Assembly (NCBI GenBank): GCA_018267355.1
Contig: JAFDYP010000621.1
Coordinates: 1 to 20,128, forward strand
Length of the DNA stretch: 20,128 bases
Reading direction: 5' to 3'
DNA from: Bacteroidota bacterium
GTDB lineage: Bacteria; Bacteroidota; Bacteroidia; Chitinophagales; LD1
Below, piece after piece: positions 8,706 to 16,900 of the stretch. The notes below the pieces were generated by a model. That model had not been told where the DNA came from, did not search any database, and saw nothing but the letters and a program-made list of their open reading frames with translations. Numbering within the stretch: the first letter of the stretch is position 1; every line of letters begins with the position of its first letter. The translations under genes and the position numbers were made by a program.

Positions 8706-8751
8706 TACCGAATGTCTTTATTAGTCTGTCTTTAGTTTAGGGTGTGACTAT

Positions 8752-8759
8752 CAAATATA
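8752..8759 (-). promoter_or_regulatory. Bacteroidota-type -7 promoter element (TATATTTG) ahead of the ammonia-lyase/fabG operon
   Basis: On the minus strand the octamer TATATTTG matches the Bacteroidota sigma factor -7 consensus TAnnTTTG exactly, about 46 bp upstream of the ATG at 8705. No clear TTTG-like -33 element lies at the right spacing; only a weak TGTT is seen. The implied leader is about 35-40 nt, AT-rich and without a strong Shine-Dalgarno sequence. Confidence 0.6.
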
Positions 8760-8799
8760 TCCGATTTGCACGGATTTTTTTAACAGTATGGGGCAATAC

Positions 8800-9159
8800 T
8801 CAATGAATGACAGGTGCGAGCAGGACACTGGTCTCAGATACAGCCAGTGTAAATATGCGCGGCTCTCCATCTCTCTGAGTGAAGGTGATCACCGCGTGCT
8901 GCGGGTCCGACCAGTCCAGGCGCACATTGCTATCATTCAGGTCATCTGCAGCTATCTCAAAGGTCAGGCTGCCCTCGGGTATATCTCCGGCCCTGACCGA
9001 CATGGACACCTGAAACGGATCGAGCGCAGAAGCTTTGCGGCCAGTGATGGTGAGAGTCACCTTGCCATCGGGAGAGGACTTCACCATTTTCACATCTTTG
9101 GGCTGCCCGCATGAGGCGAGCCCCAGCAGTACTATCATCATGGCAATGTAACGGTACAT
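8800..9159 (-). CDS. Small putative lipoprotein of unknown function
   Basis: A 119-residue protein I do not recognise. It has a short type II signal peptide with hydrophobic core (residues 5-15) and lipobox LASC, so Cys17 should be lipidated and the mature protein of about 103 residues membrane-bound. Gly after the Cys, rather than Asp, is compatible with outer membrane localisation. The mature part alternates short polar and hydrophobic stretches (KVTLTITGR, FQVSMSVRAG, AVITFTQRDG, IFTLAVSETS), which looks like a small all-beta, Ig-like fold; this is an impression, not a domain hit. It begins 30 bp after the exosortase stop, on the same strand, and may be the last member of the exosortase cassette or a separate unit with its own promoter. 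Confidence 0.75.
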   Translation of the reverse strand: MYRYIAMMIVLLGLASCGQPKDVKMVKSSPDGKVTLTITGRKASALDPFQVSMSVRAGDIPEGSLTFEIAADDLNDSNVRLDWSDPQHAVITFTQRDGEPRIFTLAVSETSVLLAPVIH

Positions 9160-9175
9160 AGCTTTTACTTTTGTG

Positions 9176-9183
9176 CAAAGAAA
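9176..9183 (-). promoter_or_regulatory. Possible promoter -7 element (TTTCTTTG) for the lipoprotein gene
   Basis: On the minus strand TTTCTTTG, 17 bp before the ATG, matches TAnnTTTG with one mismatch and is followed by CA, a pattern often found just ahead of Bacteroidota genes. A TTTT run lies about 15 bp further upstream. If real, the leader is very short. It sits in the 30-bp gap after the exosortase gene. Confidence 0.3.
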
Positions 9184-9189
9184 GCAGAA

Positions 9190-9747
9190 TTAAAACGAAG
9201 TAGCTGCAGGGCGGTGACGGCGGATCCACCAGGCCAGCATCATAAAGACAAAACCATAAAGCAGGATGAGACCAAAGACAGAGTGATTGATCTCAAAATA
9301 GTAAGGCGAATTGTAAAGAAATGCCAGACACACCATAGCCAGCCTCGCAGTATTGATCGCTACGATGCCGAGCAGACCGAGGGGTATAAACCAGACTTTG
9401 TCACGCAGCGGTCCCCTGAAAAAAATAATGGTAGCTGTAAACACAACCATCGACGGGATAGCCAGGCAATGGTCCTGTACGAGCACCCCTTTGATGGTTT
9501 GCCCTGCGGTCATGTAGATACCTATGCCCCGTGCAAAAGCATGATCCATAAATGGACGAACGAACGGCACTGTGATAACGGCGTAATACGCCCCAAGTTT
9601 GAAGACCAGCCGCTCCCACCAGGTACCGAGGACTGTGCCGGGCATCTTTGCAAAATGATGGAAGACCTTCCAGAGGACATAAGACCCCACGATCTTGACC
9701 GGAATATTAAAGCGCTCTTCGCGCCATATTTTTGTGATGTACTCCAC
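9190..9747 (-). CDS. Exosortase/archaeosortase-family transmembrane transpeptidase
   Basis: A 185-residue, multi-pass membrane protein. The three catalytic residues expected for exosortases are present in order: Cys94 in DHCLAIP, Arg135 in INTARL, and His155 in NHSVFG. Membrane helices lie at about 50-63, 98-110, 120-141 and 156-175. Exosortases are thought to recognise C-terminal sorting signals (motif, hydrophobic helix, basic tail), cleave them and attach the protein to an envelope acceptor. The protein is short, like the compact Bacteroidota forms, and I cannot assign it to a named subtype. The start is GTG, overlapping the TAG stop of the upstream membrane gene by one base (TAGTG), a classic re-initiation arrangement. 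The likely substrate is the 71-residue protein encoded two genes upstream. Confidence 0.87.
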   Translation of the reverse strand: MEYITKIWREERFNIPVKIVGSYVLWKVFHHFAKMPGTVLGTWWERLVFKLGAYYAVITVPFVRPFMDHAFARGIGIYMTAGQTIKGVLVQDHCLAIPSMVVFTATIIFFRGPLRDKVWFIPLGLLGIVAINTARLAMVCLAFLYNSPYYFEINHSVFGLILLYGFVFMMLAWWIRRHRPAATSF

Positions 9748-10631
9748 TACTTATACCAGTAATAATCAGAAACAGCAAAGAGGATACGGACCAGCAGAAT
9801 GAACGTTACGATCAGCGCTATACCGCGCGGCTTCAGATCGCGGATCTGATTGGGATCCAGACGGGTCTCATTGGCCTGGCCTGAGCGGCCCCGTATCACC
9901 AGCCCCGGCACCCATAGCAGACCTACTATCATGTATACCAGAAAGAAAGAAGGCAGCTTGGGTAGTGATAAAAACGCTCCCAGCGGTATGCACAGCAGCA
10001 TGGGATATAAAAAGTAGTTTATGACTGTCTCGGTCTGCTTCTTATGACTGAATACGGCACCACGGGAGGGGGAAAACTGGATCGTAAACTGAAAAAACAA
10101 AAAGCCAAAGAGAACATTGAGTACGAGCGCCAGTATGGCTATGCCAAACCTGATCGCATTGGGTACATAAAACCAATTGAAAATGACCGGTATACCCTGG
10201 TACATGTCATCCTTGCCAAACGAGTATGCTATAAGAGGTATGACAGCCTGCGTAGAGACATACAGGATACTGGTCACTATCCACCAGTAGCTGATCGTAA
10301 ACCACTTATCCACCTTGCGCTTGGTATGCATAAACATACGGGATGCGAGCAGGGCAGAAATGACCAGCAGCAGCAGTGGCGGCACGCCATACAATAGCAC
10401 CACACGGTAAGCGCCCCAGTGCTGATTGTCATAGGGCAAAGAGTCTACCTTGGCAAAGGAAAAATGAGTAGTATAGCCTAGCGATAAGCTCATCACAGCG
10501 ATCAGCCCCTGATGAAAAAGGATGACGCATGTGAACATCAACATGGCATAACAAAAAGAGGTGACCAAACGCCCCCTGGTAGAAACAGGTGTGAAACCTG
10601 CACTTTGAGTCCGCTTGATCACCTTGTCCAT
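9747..10631 (-). CDS. Seven-TM exosortase-associated membrane protein, function unknown
   Basis: A 294-residue protein with about seven hydrophobic spans, near residues 22-52, 74-98, 110-137, 160-183, 203-222, 228-247 and 269-288. Short loops and several positively charged turns (KRK at 104-106, HKK at 196-198) separate them. I see no HExxH protease motif, no ATPase signature and no Cys-Arg-His set of its own. Bacteroidota exosortases are commonly paired with a dedicated membrane partner of this kind, and the one-base TAGTG overlap with the exosortase start argues for a stoichiometric complex; this is inference. It might help present the substrate or carry the envelope acceptor. A gap of 44 bp containing a hairpin separates it from the substrate gene. 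Confidence 0.8.
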   Translation of the reverse strand: MDKVIKRTQSAGFTPVSTRGRLVTSFCYAMLMFTCVILFHQGLIAVMSLSLGYTTHFSFAKVDSLPYDNQHWGAYRVVLLYGVPPLLLLVISALLASRMFMHTKRKVDKWFTISYWWIVTSILYVSTQAVIPLIAYSFGKDDMYQGIPVIFNWFYVPNAIRFGIAILALVLNVLFGFLFFQFTIQFSPSRGAVFSHKKQTETVINYFLYPMLLCIPLGAFLSLPKLPSFFLVYMIVGLLWVPGLVIRGRSGQANETRLDPNQIRDLKPRGIALIVTFILLVRILFAVSDYYWYK

Positions 10632-10654
10632 AGAAACTTTATACTCACATCTGC

Positions 10655-10670
10655 ATCAGCCCTCGCTGAT
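10655..10670 (-). promoter_or_regulatory. Small hairpin between the substrate gene and the membrane-protein gene
   Basis: ATCAGC and GCTGAT pair as a perfect 6-bp stem with a 4-base GAGG loop (minus strand), 5 bp after the stop of the 71-residue gene. No U-run follows, so it does not look like an intrinsic terminator. It could protect the 3' end of a short substrate mRNA and make the substrate more abundant than the enzymes. Confidence 0.4.
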
Positions 10671-10675
10671 CCGAT

Positions 10676-10891
10676 TTAGTTGTCCTGTTTCTTTGGCTTC
10701 AGAGAGGTATATGCGTATCCGGCCACGCCTATGAGAAACATAAGGGCACCGCCATCTACAGGAGCACTGGTCGTAGGCGGCGGACCGCCAGAGCCGGAGC
10801 CACCACCACCACCCGGTGGCTGGCCAAAGATAGTACCCGTCGCGATGATCATCATCACTACAAACGTGGATTTCAGCATTGTACTTTTCAT
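10676..10891 (-). CDS. 71-residue secreted protein with PID-CTERM-like sorting signal; candidate exosortase substrate
   Basis: The protein has three parts. Residues 1-24 form a signal peptide with hydrophobic core VVMMIIATGTIF. Residues 25-43 are almost only Gly, Pro, Ser and Thr. The tail has PVDGG at 44-48, a hydrophobic stretch at 49-64 and a basic end (Lys65, Lys67, Lys68). Motif, single helix and basic residues form the tripartite plan of exosortase sorting signals, and P-(I/V)-D-GG is the core seen in Bacteroidota PID-CTERM proteins. If cleaved at or near the motif, only about 20 residues would remain, so it is a near-minimal substrate. The exosortase lies two genes downstream. The gene starts 33 bp after the giant T9SS protein gene on the same strand. 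Nothing else about its function can be read. Confidence 0.85.
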   Translation of the reverse strand: MKSTMLKSTFVVMMIIATGTIFGQPPGGGGGSGSGGPPPTTSAPVDGGALMFLIGVAGYAYTSLKPKKQDN

Positions 10892-10924
10892 ATTCGTTGT
10901 TTGCTTTACGTTGTCTTTGTTTTC

Positions 10925-13900
10925 TTACTTAGCTGCGCTGATCAGTACCTTCTGCACTGTTACTTTGCCATTTTCATTGATCCGCACTATAGCATACCAT
11001 GGCTCTGTAGCAGGCATTTCAAATTCAGTCTTTTCTGCAGTGCTCTTCAGCTGTGCTACATTCTGACCCAGCAGGTTAGTCACGTCTACATCTGCCGCGG
11101 CTGAATTTGAGCGTTGAATATACACTTTATTTTGATAAGAGTATATATGAGTCTGATTTTCCTGCACATTTTCTACAGATGTGGTGGCGGAAGCTGATTT
11201 TCTGAAGACGACGCTGTACCTGCCGGTATAGTACTGGCTGCCCGTCAGGTGCAGTACCGGTGCGGTAGTGGCCAGATTGGTCATCGTGCCTGTCTGAGCA
11301 TCCTTGAGGTAGGCGGTGAGGCCATCTATATTGAGCTCAGTAGCGGCCAGTGTATAGTCTCCGGCGTCAGTCACAGCTACCTTTAGCGGCAGCTCGGTAG
11401 CCTCTGTGAGCTGACTCATTACATTGATAGCCAGCTCCTTGGCAGGCATATCAAAGCTCAGGTAGACAGAGCTACCCGCCGCTATTTTAGCCGCGTCGTA
11501 GCCTACATCATAGCCTGCAGATGCACCGGCATCCGTATAGGATACGATCTCATCAGAGTTGCCATTACCGGTCAGGGTCAGACGGATCTCATCAGGTTGT
11601 ACACTCCTTGTCTTGAAGAATGGTGTGGCTGTAGCGGCTACACGTACAGAGTTGTCCATCACGAGGGTATTATTGCCGGAGGCAAGTATCATAAAGCCTT
11701 GTGTGGAGCTGATCTGGTCTGTGGCACCGTTGGTACCTGTGGTACCGTTCCAGGTAGCCCAGTTGCCGGTATACTCGCCAGTAGCCTGGAAGAGGTATGC
11801 CGATCCATCTGTCTTGCCCACGTTGAGGCTCTTGACAGCATTCCATGATATCGGAGATGGATATGGATTGCCCATCAGGTTCCAGCCGTCAGCCGCAGGG
11901 TTTGACGTATTGGTCTTGGTGATACCCAGAGACAGAGATCCATTGCCAGGAGCACCCGTCGTATTGATCAGCAGTGGTGCAGTATACAGGCGGGCAGCAT
12001 AGCCTCTCATAGATGCCAATCCATTAGTACCCAGAGTAGTACTGATAAAGCCACCATAGTAGTCTGTAGTAGGCGTATTGGTAGCCTCACTATAGTACTG
12101 CAGTGTAGGGTATGGAGAATAGGCATACCAGCAGTTCACATTGTTTGGACCAGTGACTGTGAAATCTGCTGCCCAGTCAGACACCTTGGCATTGATCACC
12201 GGAGAGCTGATATCGCGGTAGCCTACTGTAGAGGTAGCCACATATCTCTCTACAGTGATATTGCCGGCCCAGGTACCTGCTGTGCCACTGGTGAAGTTGT
12301 CCAGATAAGCGGTAGCACTGGCATTAGATTTGAGGGTCACACGGCCTGTGCTGCTCACTATTACATTGCCACGTGTCATCACAAAAGCAGTGCTTACATC
12401 AGCGCTTCCTGAGATAGTGGCGGTACCCGCAGTCTTATTGACAGCAAAAGTAGTGAATACATTAGTACCGGTCATGGTCTGGGCGGTAGTACCATTAAAC
12501 TCTACTGATCCGGCACCTGAAACGGTAGCTGCTGTAGAGCTGCCACCCACCCAGTTGCCACAGACACCGAGTTTCTGCCCACCGGAGACACTCACCTGAG
12601 CGCCTGATGCTATCGTGATATTATTGACCTGAGCAGTAGCACCTACCACCAGTGGATAGACGTGAGGTGAGGTCACAGCAGGTATCACTACAGGAGCAGC
12701 CGAGCAGCTGTTTGGCACTGCGCCGGATGTCCAGTTGCTAGCGGTAAACCAGTCAGATGTATTGCCTATCCAGGTGTTTGACGTAGCATTGAGCGTGAGG
12801 AAGAAGGTATCAGATACAGCAGATGCACACGGAGCCACAGGAGTAGCCGTGAGGATGATCTGTATAGTCCCGTTTTCACCTACACCAGGTGTATAGAGCG
12901 GAGTGAGTGTACCTGTACCACTCAGTACACCGGTACCGTTTGTAGACCATGAGTAGCCTGCGTTATTAGACACAGATGCGTGGAGTGTATAGGTCGTGTT
13001 GTTATTGATCGTAGCGGTATGCACCGTATTGGCAGTAGCGGTAGCTGGCTGCTGTACAGTGATAGTGCTGGTAGACCTGGTAGTACAGCCTGTGCCGGCT
13101 ATAGTAGCAGTAGCTGTATAGGTACGTGTAGCTGTAGGCTTGGCATAGACTGTGCCTGCAGCGCCACCGGTGTAGGCGGTAGTAGCACCTGCATCAGTAT
13201 ATAGCTGTGTGGTCGGGCTCCAGGTGATAGGAGCGGGACTTATGCCATTGAGCTTAAAGTCCGGCCTCGCGCTGTAGGTATAGGTCGGCGTGCTGGAGTA
13301 GCTATTGATAGTAGATGCAGTGGCGGCATCGGCGCGATATACGATACAGCTCTGGAATGCGGTAGGTGAGTTGTACTGGCGTACCTCATCTGCATTAGAC
13401 CCCGTGATATTATTAGAGAAGTTGGTCTCCAGGATCACATTGCTCGTGCCATCCCAGGTGAATGGGGTGGCGAAAGTGTGCGTGTTATTGTAACCTACAG
13501 CCGGTGTAAAATCATTCTGAGGCACTACGACTGTCAGGCCTATAGCAAAAGAGGTCAGACTGGTAGCACTGGTCAGACCCATCTTGACACGGAAGTTATT
13601 GCAATACGTAATAGTACTACCCCACCCAGATCCCAGGGATACTACAGGGAACTGTACATTCTGGAAAGATGAACCAGCCTGGAAGCCGGCAGCAGTCAGC
13701 TCAGAGGCCAGGATCAGCACCTGCATCTTCTGACCGCCATAGAATACGCTGTATGGCGCAGGATAGTCGGCAGCAGTAGAGGTGATGGCAGCCGGGCCAT
13801 TTGTATTAGCCTGTGTACCGACCTTCAGCTGGGCAGACATAGAGTCAGTAGCTGACAGCGCCTGTATAGTACCAGCGCACAGAGATGCAGTAGCAGGTGT

Positions 13901-16900
13901 TATGGTAAATGCATTAGGTACCGGGTTGACAGTCACTGCTACTGTAGCAGAGGCAGTGCAGCCACCAGAAGCGCCTGAGGCATTGACTGTGAACGTGGTC
14001 GAAGCGCTTGGTTTGAGATATACTGTACTACCGGTAGATGGAGTAGCGCCGGCAGGTGTCCAAGTGAATGTGCTGTAAGCCGCACCTGTCACCGTAGCCT
14101 GTACAGAGTCACCACTACACAGCGTGGCTGTAGTAGGAGTGACTGAGATAGACGGAGGTGTAGTATAGTTGACAGTCACCGGTGTACGCGGTCCGATGCA
14201 GATATCGCCCACTACCAGGTTGAAGAGATACATATCTACGGTATTGTCACTACCGTACCAGTAACCTGATGTAATAGTGAAATCACCAGCAGCGGTGCTA
14301 TATGGGTATGATAATCCAGATGCGAGTTCGCCAAGTGAATTTACCGTACCGGTGACACCAGTCACTATCAGGGTGTAGCTACCTGCGGCAGGCACGCTCA
14401 GATTGAGAGGTATGGTGAGGCCGGTCGTACCCAGCCCGGTCACAGTGCCGGAGGTGACAGTAGAATAGGTCGTTGAGTTGCTTGCATCCTTGACCGCTAC
14501 GGTGATGGTACCGGTACCGGTGAAAGGTATTTTGGCCGATACGATAGTAATGGCCCTGGTAGTGGTAAACATGATCCCATGACTACCAGTGCTCGTGCCG
14601 TTATTAGTAGTGCCGGAGTATGTAGGGCCTACCGAAGAGGTGTGCGGCGGGCTTTGTGCAGCTACATAATAGGTAGTAGTGGCACTCAGCGATGGTGTGG
14701 TAAAGGAAGCCCCCTGCCCCAGCACTGCGGTGGAAGTATTGGTAGCATACCAATAAGCGGTATCTGTAGTGGCACCGGTAGTAGCAGTCAGTGTAGCTGT
14801 ACCCGTACCGCAGATGGTAGCGCCTGTACTGCCTGTGATAATCGGATTATTGACTACCACACTCACTACATTTGACGTAATACTGGATGATGAAGGAGTA
14901 CAAGTGACCACGCACCTGTAATCTGTACCCGCCGTAGGCATATCAGATGCCGTAGGCAGCGTATCATTAGCGATATCGGCCCATGTGGATGATGAGCTGA
15001 GCTTAGACTGCCACTGGAGCCTGATGCCTGAGAAGCCAGTAGTATAACCAGTTAGGGTCAGGCCCACGGAAGATCCTGAGCATAGTGACGTCGTGCTAAT
15101 GGCCGCAGTACCTGCGGTAGGCGTACCTGAGCAGGCCGGTGGCGTAGCTACGGTAAAGGTATAATCTTCGCCTTCTCCCCTGCCGGATCCGAAAGTACAA
15201 GGCGACGGGCTCGAAGCATTATAGTCTGTGAGCACGCGCATGCGTGTACTGCCATAGAGCGCAGTAGCCGGCACAGTAAAGGTGCCGGTATAAGTACCGC
15301 TGCTCTGATAGGCAGCGCTATTGTACATCACCTCTCCGGCATCTGTGAATACGCCGTTATGATTCCAGTCTACCCAGATAGCTATGCCCGCCGTACCACC
15401 GGCCATGGTCACAGAGTAGCTCACTGTGCTGGATGGATATTGGCTGGCAGATGCGGTAGCTGTGTAATTGGCATATCCGCCTGTAGTATAGGTACTAGAA
15501 TTATTGAAGTTGGTCAGACCACCTGTGATGGTGAAGTTGCTGATATAAGTAGAGGTGGAAGTACTGGATGGCACGCAATAGCCCACCACAGTCAGCTGTG
15601 CCGCATTGGTATAGCTGCTGCAGCCGGAGGTCACTACGCACTGCAGATAGTTGGCTGTACTGCCTGCAGCACTGGATGACGGCGTAGCAGTGAGTGTAGC
15701 AGTAGTAGCGCCGGAGTAGGTGATACCTGCCGGAGTACCGTTGGCCACGTTGGTCCACGGACCGGTAGCGCTGGTAGCATACTGCCACTGATAGGTAGGC
15801 GACGATGCACTGGTCGCTACCGTGAATGTAGCTGCCGTACTCGTGATGGCGCTGGCTGTAGCCGCTACAGGCTGAGTAGTGATAGCAGGGCTAGGCTGTA
15901 TGGTATAGGCAGTGCTATTAGCATTGCCTGCACTATTGGTCACGGTGATCACGCCTGCTGTGAGGCCGGACGGAGATACTGCAGTGAGAGAGGTATTTGA
16001 CGCCACGGTATATGACACTGCATTTACACCATTGAATGTGACAGCAGAAGTGCCGAGGAAGCCTGTACCCGTGATAGTCACTGTCTGGTAGCCACCGGCG
16101 CAGAGTGATGTAGGAGTGAAAGAACTGATAGTAGGCGCTACGATAGGCTGCACATATACGGTGTAGTCCTCGCACTCAGTATAGGCTGTACCCGTACATG
16201 GGTCTACAGTACCCAGTTCGTTACCCTGTATACGCATACGATAGTTGCCTGATGCTTGCCCTGCCGGTACGTTGAATGTACCACCCACGGCTGAGACATA
16301 TGTAGATTGTGTAAACACATTCTCCCCTGCGTCAGTGAAGAGACCGTTATTATTCCAGTCTACCCATATACCAAAGTGCATGGTACCGCCAGTCTCTTTG
16401 ATACGGAAATTGATGGCACCACCGGCTACCTGAGTCACCACGCTAGAGGTAAAGTTGCCATAGCCATTTGGCGAGAAGCCACCATCTACACGGGCAATAT
16501 CAGTGATACAGCCATATGTGTAGAAGCTGTCTATATAATATGTGGTATTGGTCGTATTGGTATTGCTGCAGTATCCTGTGATAGTGAGCTGGGCACTATT
16601 AGATGAGCTGCCGCAGCCTGCCGCAGAGACGATACACTTGTAGTAGTTGGCAGTGCCGGTAGCCGCACTGTTTGAAGCAGTGGCTACGAGGCTGGCAGAG
16701 TTGCCGCCAGTGTAGGTGATACCTGTAGGTGTACCATTAGCCACTGCTACCCACGGCCCCGTAGATGTGGTGCCATAGTACCACTGGTAGGTAGGGCTGC
16801 CGGCACTGGTAGCTACAGTAAAGGTAGCTGAAGTACCAGTCACTGCGCTCACAGTACCGGCAGATGGCTGGCCTGTGATGGTAGGGCTAGGATTCACAGT

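Noticed and set aside
8759..8781. Hairpin ATCCG/CGGAT followed by seven T residues on the + strand, as a terminator
   Set aside because: The stem is only 5 bp, no + strand gene leads into it, and on the minus strand, where the genes lie, the T-run becomes a leading A-run.
10680..11066. Pro-rich 128-codon frame on the + strand
   Set aside because: It is the reverse of the Gly/Pro linker of the 71-residue gene and of the T9SS tail; the minus-strand reading has a signal peptide and sorting motif, this one has none.
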